Translations under genes and position numbers: made by a program
Notes under the pieces: model-generated
Database searches by the model: none
What the model was told of the DNA's origin: nothing
Seen by the model: the letters and a program-made list of their open reading frames with translations, nothing else
Shown: positions 22,354 to 33,919 of the stretch, in pieces
Layout of the letters: each line of letters starts with the position of its first letter
Numbering within the stretch: position 1 is the first letter of the stretch
Source: Amblyomma americanum
Lineage: Eukaryota > Arthropoda > Arachnida > Ixodida > Ixodidae
Assembly: GCF_052857255.1 (NCBI RefSeq)
Contig: NW_027526505.1
Coordinates: 486,501 to 550,500 of the forward strand
Direction: 5' to 3'
DNA: 64,000 bases

Positions 22354-22525
22354 TGTAATGGGACCGATAGGCGCAGCGCAGCGAAGAAGCCGACGAGTTC
22401 AAGCGGGACAACGAAGAAGCAGACGAAGTGCAGCTGGGGTTTTCGAACGACGCCTGTGAGTGTGCCCGTCGTGTCGCCGGTCAACCAAGACCAACCGACC
22501 TGTGCTTCAAATAAACGCCTTGACA
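22354..22525 (+). repeat. E1 3' LTR
   Basis: 172 bases, two differences from the 5' LTR (about 98.8% identity). It is followed by TCGT, the second copy of the target duplication. Confidence 0.95.
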
Positions 22526-22529
22526 TCGT

Positions 22530-23109
22530 TTACAAAATACACAAGCGCAATACGGCCCACGGCATCGCTTTTTGCCGTTACGATTGCATACTGTCCACGG
22601 TTAATGAAAGAGCCGAGGCACGGAACTTAAAAGCATCCTTAAACTATCGCATCCACGTGGAATGAAAAAAATCACCGACGTATGCTATCTGTTAAAACCA
22701 GGCACGAACTTCATTTATATTCTTCATGGAATACAACTACACAGTTCCGTCGAACTTACCGTAATAGGGCCTTTCATCGCTCATGTCTGCAAGGACAATG
22801 CATTCTGGATCCGCCGACAAGAACTTATAAGTTAGTTCAGGGACACCTAGGATTCAATAAATGGCAGGTGAGATTAGCTTGCGGGAAATTGTTTTCGTAA
22901 TACATATTTTCGTGCCATTATAAAGCGTTATGATAGTGAAACCTCCTTACTCTGGAACGTTAAACGTTTTCGGGCATTAAACTGCCGGTAAAACTGAAAA
23001 ATATTCAAAGAATACAGCTAGAAAGAGGCAAAAAAGCACTCACAAAATATTTGTTTGCAAGAAATAACCATCAATGGAGTGGCCTTCCGCTTTATTATTT
23101 TTCTTTTAA
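22530..23109. other. intergenic, no recognised feature
   Basis: Flank of E1. Short unassigned frames only. Confidence 0.4.
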
Positions 23110-23945
23110 ATACAGCAACACGGCCAGCTGAGCGAGTTGGTACATACTTGAACAAACACAGCGCAGGAACACGGACAAGAAATTCCCTGTCTTACCCTAC
23201 GCTCACCAGTTGTCCCACCGGTTAAAGGAGGTAGCTGCAGATATGGGGTTGGTGGGCTTTTTTCTGCACCTAATAAACTCGGCAAATTTTGCACCATGGT
23301 GGATAGGGAAATGAGAGAAGAAAATCAAAAAATAGGAAAAAACAAAAAAGCATGCCAAGTAAATCATGATTTGAAGTTCGTCTTTTGTGCCAAGGGTGTG
23401 ATGTATAGTGTTCCGTTCACGTGCGGGAAGAGATACATAGGCCAGACGTGAAGTTGCGTGAATACCCGCCTACGTGAGCACAACACTTTGGAAGCGGCCC
23501 CTTCCTCAAACCTAGCCCTGCACCACAAATGATGTCAGGGTAACACCTCAAGACCTAATGAGGAATCATGTACTTCAATTTTTATCAATACTAAAATCTT
23601 GTACAATAACGAAGATAAATTAACTAGAGAAATCAGCAAAGCTTTTCATATCCGCAAACACCACGACACAAGCGCAAGCATCCCATCCGTCCTCGTTCAT
23701 GACTGTGAATTATTGTGTCTTGATCCCCACGACTGAAGTTCTCAGCTTATCAGTGTTCTTGGTAGAGGTCATGCGCGCTCTTCACTGTAAGGATAGCATA
23801 TTTTACATGTTTCTTTTCAATAAACCTTCAGTTGCTAGTTGTCGCCCCAAAAACGATGGCTACTCAGCGCTTGTCCCATCCTCTTTCTTGTCCCTGTTCG
23901 TGCGCTGTTTTTGTTCGTCTTTTATTTACCTTCATTATTGGGTAC
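23110..23945 (+). pseudogene. Penelope-like element fragment with GIY-YIG domain
   Basis: A plus-strand PLE copy that has lost its RT. It starts near 23110 with an end-like sequence also found in the PLE at 44460-44650 (AGCGAGTTGGTACATACTT). It joins to the region just before the endonuclease (VGGLFSAPNKLGKFCTMVD) and encodes a decayed GIY-YIG endonuclease: GVMYSVPFTCGKRYIGQT, a TGA, then SCVNTRLREHN (about 23398-23482). The C-terminal region continues to about 23720 with another stop. The 3' part (23815-23945) has AATAAACCTTCAGTTG and a PLE-end-like GTGCGCTGTTTTTGTTCG word. Confidence 0.75.
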
Positions 23946-24889
23946 TCAGGTAGCTTTCATTGATGCACATCCCCCATTCACTTACCATATCGCGTTAATT
24001 TGGTGTTTAGCACACATTTCGAATGCACGAAGTCGCCGCTTCTTTTCCTAGTCTTGGCCACTTGCTAATTATAATAGGCGTTAAAATGCAGTGCGCATTG
24101 TGAATCGCAATATCGATGGAGTAAAATAAATTCGTGTCTGATACCAACACGTAGAAAACCAATAAAACGTCAACCAGAGCATGAAGTAGACGCCTACAAT
24201 CCGCAAGTTTTATTCTCATGTGAATCAACTGCTTCTCCATAATAGTAGAGTCGGTGAGAACTCAGAAACTACAGAATCGTTTGTTTTCGACGCCGGAGGT
24301 AAAAGCTTGCGTAGTTATGCTTATGAAAAAGTAATTCAGTTTTGGCGATACTAAATCTCCTTAAAATAGGATCACTTATGCGCATAGATCAAATATCTTT
24401 ACTTAAAGCAGTAGGCACGTACCACGAGGCGACTTTCACTAAGCCTGTATAGTGCGACGTTCAGCGATCGCAGTTTGCAAAGGTGAATTCATCTTTATTC
24501 GTTTATTTCTGCTACATTTGTGTTCTGTTGTCTCGCTGGGATCGCCTTGGCGCTACTTAGTCCTCCCAATAGTGTTCTGGGAGTTTGGTCTCTGGTGGTC
24601 TGGGTTTATTATAGTGTACAGGCTCTAGAAAATTAAATGACCGCACATTTGGGCGGGTAAGCGCGCACTCTCCTAGCGCGCCTCGTACGAACAATCAAAG
24701 GGCCATCTGGCTCCGCTCTACAGACACGACATCATTAATTGTGACGTGGAAAATACTGCAAGCGATATTACACGCCGGTGCGCACATCATCGTTTTACGC
24801 CGACACCACAACAGCTTAGCTACGCGCCCTTATCTGTAGTCGCCGTTACAGATTGATGACGTGTGGAAAGAAGCAGTTAGGTTATGGTA
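23946..24889. other. intergenic, no recognised feature
   Basis: No coding signal recognised. The right end (GGTAATAT) is the integration target of E2. Confidence 0.4.
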
Positions 24890-24893
24890 ATAT

Positions 24894-25047
24894 TGTTACA
24901 AGTGGACGAATCATGAACGAAGAAGTGGCGGTGCGCGGAACGACGACGACGTTGACAGTTGGTAGCTGGACGCTCGGTTCTGAGCTGAGTGCTGGCCTTC
25001 TCAGAGCAGCCGCCATATAGACTTACCGCCGTAACATCCCCGTAACA
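24894..25047 (+). repeat. E2 5' LTR
   Basis: 154 bases with TG…CA ends and an internal near-repeat GTAACATCCCCGTAACA at the 3' end. It differs from the 3' LTR at three positions (GCGGTG/GCTATG accounts for two, CTGGACGC/CTGGGCGC for one). Confidence 0.95.
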
Positions 25048-25052
25048 TCTTT

Positions 25053-25070
25053 TGGTGGAGGTCGCGGGTT
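25053..25070 (+). promoter_or_regulatory. E2 primer-binding-site candidate
   Basis: TGGTGGAGGTCGCGGG starts five bases after the LTR and shares its first ten bases with the E1 site. Confidence 0.6.
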
Positions 25071-25079
25071 CGAGTCGAC

Positions 25080-26315
25080 ATGCCGACGACCCGACGAGCC
25101 GACGAGACGACGGGCCGAACCGTCGAGACGACTACCGACCCGGCCCCTCCGTCTGGGCCTGCCACGCCAACTGTCGTCGTAGCCCACCCTCGCGACCCGG
25201 GCACATTCTGCGGTACAGATGGCGTGGACGTCGAGGACTGGCTCTCGCTTTATGAGCGTGTTAGCCAGCAGAACAGGTGGGACGCCACGCTGATGCTGGC
25301 CAATGTAATATTTTATCTCGCCGGCACAGCACGCGTCTGGTTCGAAACCCACGAAGAAGAGATTGCCACGTGGGATGCCTGCAAGCAAAAGCTCCGCGAC
25401 CTGTTTGGAAAACCAGTTGGCCGTCAGCATGCTGCCAAAAAAGAACTTGCAGCTCGCGCCCAAACGGCCACTGAGTCATATATTACATACATTCAGGACG
25501 TCTTGGCACTGTGCCGAAAGGTCGATCCCAACATGACCGAAGACGATAAAGTAGGCCACATTCTTAAAGGCATTGCCGACGATGCCTTCCACCTTCTTCT
25601 ATGCCGGGACTGCTCTACAGGTGACTCCGTTCTGCAGGTGTGTCGACGCTTTGAGCAGGCCAAGCACCGGCGCATTGCACACCGCTTCGACCGCCTGCCT
25701 AACACAGCTGCCAGTTCCACGTGCGAGGATCTGCCGACACTAAGGCAGCCTTCCAACCCCGACAACGTGACTCGCATCGTGCGCCGTGACATGGAGGCGC
25801 TGGCTTCTGTTACGCCCAACGCGCCCTTGTCGGACAACACCCTGGCCACAATATCCCTTATTCAAGCTGTCGTCCGCCAGGTGGTCGCCAACTTGGGCAT
25901 GTCCTCCAGCCATCGTCCCGTCGAACCTCGGAGTGCGAGCCCCATCTCTCCCGTGGTCGCTACTGCTACGGCCTGCAACACCTTCGTCCCACGTTACACA
26001 AGGTATCGCAATCCGGATGAGTGGCGTACCCCTGACGACCGGCCGATCTGCTTTACGTGCTCGCGCGTAGGCCACATCTCCCGCCACTGCCGCAGCCGTT
26101 GGTCCGCACCTCCCCGACCTTTGCACTACGTCGACCGCCGTTATGACTATGGACCCCGTCGCTTCACGCCTCGGAATGACCCACCCAGCGCCGAGACCAC
26201 ACCGCCTCCTCGTAGAACCAGCCGCTCTCCCTCCCCAACAGCCCACCGTTCCCGCTCACCTCTTCCGCACCGCAGTTACTCACCGTCCTCTGCAGGTTGC
26301 TTCGCGGGAAACTAG
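25080..26315 (+). CDS. gag: E2 gag, intact
   Basis: A complete 411-codon gag, the only undisrupted one in the window. The start at 25080 (GTCGACATGCC) follows the primer-binding region. Domains: a Thr/Pro-rich N-terminus; the retrotransposon gag core (VEDWLSLYERV, LANVIFYLAGTARVWFETH, WDACKQKLRDLFG; residues about 45-115); DDKVGHILKGIADDAFHLL (about 155-175); a CCHC knuckle CFTCSRVGHISRHC (about residues 324-337); then an Arg/Ser/Pro-rich tail suited to nucleic-acid binding. It ends in TAG at 26313-26315, immediately after a -1 slippery heptamer that puts ribosomes into pol. Confidence 0.95.
   Translation: MPTTRRADETTGRTVETTTDPAPPSGPATPTVVVAHPRDPGTFCGTDGVDVEDWLSLYERVSQQNRWDATLMLANVIFYLAGTARVWFETHEEEIATWDACKQKLRDLFGKPVGRQHAAKKELAARAQTATESYITYIQDVLALCRKVDPNMTEDDKVGHILKGIADDAFHLLLCRDCSTGDSVLQVCRRFEQAKHRRIAHRFDRLPNTAASSTCEDLPTLRQPSNPDNVTRIVRRDMEALASVTPNAPLSDNTLATISLIQAVVRQVVANLGMSSSHRPVEPRSASPISPVVATATACNTFVPRYTRYRNPDEWRTPDDRPICFTCSRVGHISRHCRSRWSAPPRPLHYVDRRYDYGPRRFTPRNDPPSAETTPPPRRTSRSPSPTAHRSRSPLPHRSYSPSSAGCFAGN
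26306..26312 (+). promoter_or_regulatory. E2 -1 ribosomal frameshift heptamer GGGAAAC
   Basis: In the gag frame the codons read GCG GGA AAC TAG, giving the canonical X-XXY-YYZ heptamer G-GGA-AAC with the gag stop as the very next codon. The -1 frame continues GGG AAA CTA GCC… into the pol frame without a stop. Position, phase and frame offset all agree, so gag-pol fusion by -1 frameshifting is the natural reading. No downstream stem or pseudoknot was worked out. Confidence 0.8.
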
Positions 26316-29300
26316 CCAGTGCAGCTCCCGGAGGTGATGCTGCATTGGTGCCCCGACCTGAAAATCCTCTACTGACCCAGCCTTCGCCCTGTAATCTGCT
26401 CGACGTTTTTGTGGACGGTGTTCCTGTTTCTGCCCTCATTGACACTGGTGCCCAAGTCTCGGTTCTTAGCTCATCCTTTTGCCGTCGCCTCAAAAAAGTT
26501 CAGACGCCTGCCGCTTCGCCCACCGTTCGCGTTGCCGATGGCAGCACTGCTGCCGTCACTGGCCTGTGCACTGCCCGCGTCACTCTTGCCGATCGTCACA
26601 TCCCAGTTTTGTTCACCGTCCTCGAACACTGCCCTCACAATGTGATTCTTGGTCTAGACTTTCTAACCGCTCACTCTGCCCTTATCGACTGCTCCAGCGG
26701 CCTTCTACGATTGGACCTGCCTCTCAGGTCAGTCGACACACTCTCAAGCTCCACGCCCCGCCTTCGCTCCACCGAGTACGCTCGCCTGCCCCCCGACTCT
26801 GCCGTTTATCTGCCTATGTCCCCATTTCCTGCGGTTCCTGATGGAGATTATCTTGCCTGTCCACTCGCCGATGTCGTTCTCTCCCGCAATGTTGTTCTTC
26901 CGCACCTCATCGTGACCGTCACCAAGAATAGCACCTCCCTTCCTGCCCTCAACTTCAGCTTGTCACCACAAGTTCTTCCAGCAGGCATATCGCTTGCTAC
27001 TTTGTCTTCTCTCACCGACTGTACCGTCACTGCTCTCTCACCTGGACCGCCTTCTACTGTCTCTCAAGCGGCCGACATCCCGGCCAACGTTCCGCAATCC
27101 ATTTCTGCGATGATTGCTTCTGACCTGAGCCCCGAGCATGCACAGGATCTTCACAACCTTTTGGTGTCCTACTCCGACATTTTTGACTTCGCTTCTGCTC
27201 CTCTGGGTCAAACGTCGGTAGTGACTCACCGCATTGACACCGGCGATGCCAGACCTATACACCGGAGGCCTTATCGTGTGTCGCTACCGGAGCGCCAGAT
27301 CATAAAGCGGGAGGTGGACAAGATGTTGGCCAACGATATCATCGAGCCTTCAAACAGCCCTTTGGCATCTCCTGTCGTGCTCGTGAAAAAGAAAGACCAA
27401 ACTTGGCGGTTTTGCGTCGACTATCGTCATCTCAACAAGGTCACGAAGAAAGACGTCTATCCCCTTCCGCGCATAGATGATGCCCTGGACTGTTTACATG
27501 GCGCCCGCTACTTTTCTTCCATCGACCTTCGTAGCGGGTATTGGCAAATCTCTGTGGACGCAAGAGACCGCGAGAAAACAGCTTTCGTCACCCCTGATGG
27601 CCTTTACCATTTTAAGGTCATGCCCTTCGGCCTTTGTAACGCCCCTGCCACATTTGAACGGATGATGGACTCGTTACTCCGGGGCTTCAAGTGGACGACC
27701 TGACTTTGTTACTTAGATGATGTAATTGTTTTCTCGCCCTCTTTTGAAACCCACCTGCTTCGCCTTTCGTCCATCTTGGCACTTTTCCGCTGCGCCGGTC
27801 TTCAACTCAACTCAAAAAAAATGTACTTTCGGCCGCCGCGAACTCAAAGTCCTCGGCCATTTGGTGAATGCGAGTGGCATACAGCCTGACCCTGATAAAG
27901 TTCGTGCCGTCCGTGCTTTTCCCTGTCCCCGCTCGCCCAGTGATGTCCGCAGCTTCATCGGTCTCTGTTCCTACTTTCGCCGGTTTGTCCCGAACTTCGC
28001 AGCCGTCGCTCGCCCTCTCACCAATCTGTTGCAGAAAGGCGTTCCTTTTTCCTGGGGCCCAGAGCAGGCTACTGCATTCTCCAGCCTTATCGCCGTCCTC
28101 ACCAACCCTCCTGTATTGGCCCATTTCAACCCGTCTGCCCCGACTGAACTTCGCACCGATGCCAGTGGTCACGGAATTGGCGCCATCCTTGCTCAGCGAC
28201 AACGCGGCCAGCACTGCGTGATTGCGTACGCCAGCCGTCTTCTTTTTTCCGCCGAGAAGAATTACTCCATCACAGAACGCGAGTGCCTGGCTCTTGTTTG
28301 GGCCATTGGAAAATTCCGCACATACTTGTTCGGCCGCCCATTCACTGTTATAACCGACCACCACGCCCTGTGTTGGCTCTCATCTCTCAAGGACCCTACT
28401 GGCCGTCTTGGCCGGTGGGCAATGCGATTGCAAGAATACACCTTTTCCGTGGTTCACAAGTCCGGTCGCCTCCATCAAGATGCAGAATGCCTGTCCCGCT
28501 ATCCCGTCCATCCTCCTTCTACAGACTGTGAGTCGGATGCCTGAGTCCTCTCCATCTCCGACCTCTCCCACATTGCCGACGAACAGCGCTTGGACCCCAC
28601 CCTCACCTCTCTCATCGACCGCCTCAGCACCGACCGCCGCGACACTTCTCTGGCCCGGTTTTTGCTGGACGGGAACACGCTGTACCGCCGCAACATGAGA
28701 CCTGATGGCGCTGAGCACTTGCTCGTTGTTCCCCGCCACCTACGGTCCACTATCCTCGAACAACTGCATGACGCACCTACGGCTGGTCATCTTGGTGTCT
28801 CCCGTACGTACGACCGCATGCGCCGGCATTTCTTCTGGCCTGGTCTGTACCGCTCCGTCCAACGCTACGTCGCCGCTTGCGACGTCTGTCAGCGCCGAAA
28901 GAAGCCCGCTGTCCTGCCGTCTGGACACCTGCAGCCGATCCCCATCCCGACCGACCCGTTTTCTCGTGTTGGGCTAGATTTACTTGGGCCCTTCCCGGAG
29001 TCCTCCACGGGGAACAAGTGGATTGCCGTCGCCACCGATTATGCCACGCGGTACGTGATCACTCGTGCCATTCCAACCAGCTGCGCCACTGACGTCGCTG
29101 ACTTCCTTCTGCACGACGTCATATTACACCATGGCGCTCCCCGTCAACTCCTTACCGACCGTGGCCGCTGCTTCCTTTCCCGAGTTGTTGACGAAATCCT
29201 TCGTTCGTGCTCCGTTCGTCACAAGTTCACCACTGCTTATCATCCTCAGACTAACGGCCTTACGGAGCGTCTCAACCGCACGCTGACAGACATGCTCGCC

Positions 29301-29822
29301 ATGTACGTATCCGACGGCCACCGGGACTGGGACATAAGCTTGCCTTTTGTCACCTTCGCCTACAACTCTTCGCGCCATGATACCGCTGGTTGCTCGCCCT
29401 TCTATCTTCTCTTTGGACGAGACCCCTTACTGCCCTTGGACACTCTGCTGCCCACAGCTGGCCCTGTCACTACATATGCGCGTGACGCTATCGCCCGAGC
29501 AGACGCCGCCCGCCAGGTTGCTCGACACAAGCTCTCCGCCTCCCAAGAGGCTCAAAAACACCGCTACGATGGCCTGCACCGTGATGTGCGATACCCTGTC
29601 GGATCTCTCGTCCTGCTGTGGCTCCCATCCCGTCGTGTGGGGTTATGTGAAAAACTTCTGCCGCGCTACACAGGTCCTTATCGTGTATTACGGGCAGTGA
29701 CCGACGTAACGTATGAAATCACGCCGCTGCACCCAAAGTCGACGTCCGCTCCACTGAAGTCCGAAGTCGTTCATGTAGCTCGCCTCAAGCCCTATCACCC
29801 ACCATCGACATCGCACGCCTAA
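26309..29822 (+). pseudogene. pol: E2 pol: protease, RT, RNase H, integrase (two stops, one frameshift)
   Basis: Domains in order: protease (LIDTGAQVSVLS, about 26437); RT ([50 protein letters not shown]). A TGA at 27701-27703 replaces the codon just before [12 protein letters not shown] run of eight A at 27814-27821 then shifts the frame. RNase H ([31 protein letters not shown]) follows, then an in-frame TGA at 28542-28544. The integrase finger (HDAPTAGHLGV…CDVCQRRK), catalytic core (VGLDLLGPF, LLTDRGRCFLS, YHPQTNGLTERLNRTL) and GPY/F module (KLLPRYTGPYRVL) come last. All motifs are otherwise well kept, so the damage is recent. Confidence 0.92.
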
Positions 29823-29848
29823 CACGCACCGGGACGTTGCCTTCAGCC

Positions 29849-29859
29849 GAGGGGGATAG
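29849..29859 (+). promoter_or_regulatory. E2 polypurine tract
   Basis: GAGGGGGATAG lies directly before the 3' LTR. Confidence 0.75.
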
Positions 29860-30013
29860 TGTTACAAGTGGACGAATCATGAACGAAGAAGTGGCTATGC
29901 GCGGAACGACGACGACGTTGACAGTTGGTAGCTGGGCGCTCGGTTCTGAGCTGAGTGCTGGCCTTCTCAGAGCAGCCGCCATATAGACTTACCGCCGTAA
30001 CATCCCCGTAACA
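29860..30013 (+). repeat. E2 3' LTR
   Basis: 154 bases, three differences from the 5' LTR, ending in GTAACA at 30013. Confidence 0.95.
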
Positions 30014-30017
30014 ATAT
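30014..30017. repeat. ATAT shared by E2 and E3
   Basis: The only four bases between the E2 3' LTR and the E3 LTR. ATAT also stands left of E2 (24890-24893) and right of E3 (35504-35507). The same tetramer thus serves as a target duplication for both elements. Confidence 0.85.
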
Positions 30018-30181
30018 TGTCGCCGACAAACGTAGGATGGCACGAAAAGGGGCTTTTTTAATCCGAAGGCCAGAAACCCAGCAGCGCGCGTTGGAACGGG
30101 AACGTCCTCTTCGCTCCTACACGAGCCCAGTAATGCCGCTCGGCCGCATGGCGGCGGTCGCAGAATGTGAGCAGTGTGGCA
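30018..30181 (-). repeat. E3 3' LTR
   Basis: 164 bases; in minus-strand sense it runs TGCCACACTG…TCGGCGACA. The polyadenylation word is ATTAAA here where the 5' LTR has AATAAA. Confidence 0.9.
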
Positions 30182-30197
30182 TTGCCCCCCTCCTTTC
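30182..30197 (-). promoter_or_regulatory. E3 polypurine tract
   Basis: In minus-strand sense GAAAGGAGGGGGGCAA abuts the 3' LTR. Confidence 0.8.
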
Positions 30198-30300
30198 AAG
30201 AGGCATCGCCTCGATGCCTCCGGCAAGGGAGATAGAGTGTGGAGACACCGAAAGTGCGATGGCGTGTGGTGGCAGCACTGAATGTGAACTCCGGGAGGGG

Positions 30301-33300
30301 CTAACGGGCGTAATACGGTTTCATGAGGGGCACGTGGACGACTTCAGACTTGGGCGGGCGAGAAGACCGGACAACTCCTTGCGGGTACACTTCATAGTTC
30401 ACATCGCTGAGTTGACGTAGCACCTCGTAGGGGCCGACGTAGCGCCGCAGAAGCTTTTCATAGCGACCGCGCACACGTATAGGGCTCCATACCCAGACGT
30501 GCTCGCCGGGTTGGTAAATCACCTCCCTGTGGCGGAGGTTGTAACGCCGGGCGTCAGTTGTCTGCTGGTGGCGAATGCGTTGTGGAGCAAGGTGGCGAGC
30601 GGCTTCTGCATCGCGAACGAATTGGTCAGTGCCTGGGACAGACGAGGGGGTACAATCCGGGAGCAGCATGGCGTCAAGCATGGTCAGGGCATCTCGGCCA
30701 TACACCAAACGGAAGGGGGTGAAGCGCGTCGTTCCTTGGAGGGCGGTGTTGTACGCAAACGTGATGTAGGGAAGTATTTAGTCCCAGTTGCGATGGTCAG
30801 CGTCGACATACATAGACATCATATCTGTGATGGTCTTGTTCAGCTTCTCAGTAAGTCTATTCTTTTGAGGATGTTAAGCAGTCGTTTTTCCATGACTGGT
30901 GCCACTAAGACGGAGGACCTCGTTTGTAAGAGCCGACGTAAACGCGGTTCCCCGGTCAGTCAATACAACCACGGGGGCGCCGTGGCGAAGCACGATGTGG
31001 TGAACAAAGAACTGTGCAATTTCAGCCGCGGTGCCACGGGGAAGAGCCTTGGTTTCACAATAGCGGCTTAGGTAGTCCGTGGCAACAACAATATACCGGT
31101 TTCCCATGGAGGACACCAGGAATGGGCCCAGTAAGTCCATGCCGACTTGTTGGAATGGGATTTGCGGTGGATCAATTGGCTTCAGAAGGCCGGCCGATTT
31201 TGTCGGTGGTACCTTCCGTCGTTGACACTCACGGCAGGTTCGAACGTAGCGTTGGACGACCGCAGCAAGCCGTGGCCTGTAGTACTTGTGGCGGAGGCGT
31301 CCTAATGTTCTGGAAAAACCGAGGTGGCCAGAAGAAATGTCGTCGTGGCATGCAGCGAGACTTCCTTACGAAGCACGGTTGGGACAACGAGGAGATACGC
31401 AGTATCGGTCGGACCGTAGTTTTTCTTGTAGAGGACTCCATCTATTAAGCAAAACGACGAAAGTCCGCGCGAGAAGAGTCTGGGCGGAGACGGAGCGGTT
31501 CCTTCGAGGTACTCGATTAGAGGCAGGAGTTCGCAGTCGGCCCTCTGGTGGCCGGCAAGGTCGGATGTGGTGACAGCACCGAGGAAAGCATAATCGTCGT
31601 CGGACTCATCTGGTGGGCACGGAAGAGGAGCTCGGGAAAGACAGTCTGCATCGCTATGTTGCCGACCCGACTTATACACGATGGTGACGTCGAACTCTTG
31701 CAACCGAAGGCTCCACCGTGCAAGTCGCCCCGATGGATCTTTGAGGTTCGCAAGCCAGCACAAGGAGTGATGATCGCTGACGACTCGAAACGGGCGGCCG
31801 TACAGGTATGGACGAAATTTTGTGATTGCCCACACAACAACGAGACACTCCTTTTCCGTTGTGGAATAATTCACTTCGGAACGGGACAAAGTGCGACTTG
31901 CGTATGCGATCACGCGTTCCACACCGTCTTGCCACTGCACAATCACCGCACCGAGGCCCACATTGCTTGCATCTGTGTGCAGTTCCGTGTCGGCCTGCTC
32001 GTCGAAGTGGGCAAGGGTAGGCCTAGATTGTAGGCGGGCCTTAAGCTCTATGAAAGCTTTTTCCTGATCTTGGCCCCAGAAAAAGGCTTCGGAGTTTTTT
32101 GTCAGGCGAGTCAGCGGCTCTGCGAGATTGGAGAAGTTTTGAACGAACCTCCGATAATAGGCGCAAAGCCCCAGGAAACGCCGCAAGCTTCGTTTATCTG
32201 TTGGCTGGGGAAATGCAGCAACGCGGCGGTCTTTTCTGGGTCGGGGCTAACGCCCTGAGCGCTCACAATGTGGCCAAGAGACTTGAGCTCCCGAAATGCG
32301 AAGTGGCACTTTTCAGGCTTGAGAGACAGACCCGCAGAACGAATTGCTTCGAAGACGGCACGCAAACGTTTCAGGTGCTCCTCGAACGTGTCGGAGAAAA
32401 TCACGACGTCGTCGAGATAGACAAGGCAGGACTGCCACTTCAGGTCAGTTAGTACGGTGTCCATCATACGTTGGAACGTCGCAGGGGATGAACACAAGCC
32501 GAAAGGAAGCACCTTAAATTCGTACAGTCCGTCAGGAGTAACGAAGGCGGTCTTTTCTCGGTCACGTTCGTCGACCTCGATTTGCCAATAACCGCTACGA
32601 AGGTCGAGTGACGAAAAGTAGGTAGCATGGCGGAGGCGGTCTAATGAGTCATCAATGCGCGGCAGTGGATAGACATCTTTTTTGTTAACGTTATTGAGAC
32701 GTCTATAATCTACACAGAACCGAAGGCTGCCGTCCTTCTTTGCGACGAGAACAACAGGTGACGCCCAGGGGCTCGTCGATGGTTCTATGACGTCGTCGTG
32801 GAGCATTTCGGCAACTTGGCGGCGGATAGCATCGCGCTCCTTCGACGAAACACGATAAGGACGCTGACATAGCGGTCTCTGGTCATTGTCGACGATAATA
32901 CGGTGCTTAGTTATTGGCGTCTGGCGAACCTTGGATGTTGATGCAAAACAGTCGCGGAAAGAGTCAATAAGGCTTTCCACGCGGCGTTCCTGGTTGGTCA
33001 GAAGGTCAGGGTTCACGTCGGTTCTAATGGCTGTTGCAGTGTCCTGTTCAGCAATTTCGGGAGCCGTTGTTGATAAGGCACATTGGCCGGCATGCTCGCC
33101 AAGTTCTTCAAAATGGGCAATCACGTTGTTTTTCGTCAAATGTTGGGGTTCACAACTAAAGTTGGTCACTAAGAGCGTGGTACGCGCGTGAACAAGGTCG
33201 ACAAGGGCGCGAGCAACGCAAACTTGCCGAGCCAGTAGCAGCGACATATTCGCTTCGGCAATGCCCCGAGTACCGGAGCTGGTATCACACTGGACTGTGA

Positions 33301-33919
33301 CAAACTTGCTTGCTCTCGGCGGTATCGTTGTGTGGTCATCAGAGATGCGTAATGGTGCTCTGTGCGGCTCGGGGTCGGTATCAACGGCTCGCTGTGTCGA
33401 AAACGATACCAATTGCTCATGCAGGTTGATGACCGCCCCATACTCTTTAAGGAAGTCCATGCCGCGAATCAGTTCTTTAGAGCACTCTCGTAGCACAGCG
33501 AAGGAGCTAGTGAAAGTTGCACCGCGGATCTTTATACGGCTGGTGCAGACGCCAAACCGGCGTTACCACATGGCAACCAGCTGTGCGTATCTGCGGCTCA
33601 TGCCAAGGTGTTAGAACCTTTCTGAGGGTTGCGGCTAGGTTACTACTCATGACATAAAAGTCGGCTCCGGTATCGACGAGTGCAGATACGTCATAGCCAT
33701 CGGCGGCAACAAGAATTTCGGCGGCGGAAACAATTGTTTGACAATTTGTCGGCGAGGTTTTTGGTGCCGTCGTCGATGGGGTCGTCGCTGAGGTCGTCGG
33801 TGAGGTCGGCGGTGGGATCGTCGTTAAGATCGGCGGGTGGGGTCGTCGCATAAAATCGTCTGATGGAGGCTGTTCACTGTCTGCGGCAGCGGTGGTCCTA
33901 CCCCCAGAGGACGCCGTCT
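30301..33919 (-). pseudogene. pol: E3 pol (multiple frameshifts and stops)
   Basis: Readable modules in minus-strand order: protease (ALVDTGADFYVMSSNLA, about 33690-33640) in one frame; RT in a second (33496-32111: [59 protein letters not shown] about 32420); RNase H and the start of integrase in a third (32186-31302: HTDASNVGLGAVI, YASRTLSRSEVNYS); and the integrase core in a fourth (31140-30301: MDLLGPF, VLTDRGTAFTS, then VYGRDALT and the GPY/F module KLLRRYVGPYEVL). In-frame TAA codons at 30874-30876 and 30778-30780 break the integrase, and a frameshift near 31350 breaks its zinc finger. The C-terminus MKPYYAR ends at 30301. Confidence 0.9.

Larger units (their letters stand above)
17280..22525 (+). 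mobile_element. E1, full-length Ty3/gypsy LTR retrotransposon
   Basis: A complete 5,246-bp element: 172-bp LTRs, primer-binding region, gag, pol, polypurine tract and a 4-bp target duplication (TCGT). The LTRs differ at only two positions that I can see, so insertion is recent. Pol is a single uninterrupted frame with protease, RT, RNase H and integrase in the Ty3 order; gag has one in-frame stop. No envelope-like frame follows pol: the 3' LTR begins only about 37 bases after the pol stop. The integrase ends with a GPY/F-type module and no chromodomain is seen. Confidence 0.95.
24894..30013 (+). mobile_element. E2, full-length Ty3/gypsy LTR retrotransposon
   Basis: A 5,120-bp element with 154-bp LTRs (TGTTACAAG…CCCGTAACA), primer-binding region, intact gag, disrupted pol and a polypurine tract. 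It is flanked by ATAT at 24890-24893 and 30014-30017. Three LTR differences give about 98% identity. It is related to E1 in domain order and protein motifs but has a different LTR and distinct gag, so it is a separate family. The right flank is not neutral DNA: E3 begins immediately after the 4-bp duplication. Confidence 0.95.

Noticed and set aside
27807..28364. 186-codon minus frame in E2
   Set aside because: Antisense shadow of the E2 RT/RNase H coding region.
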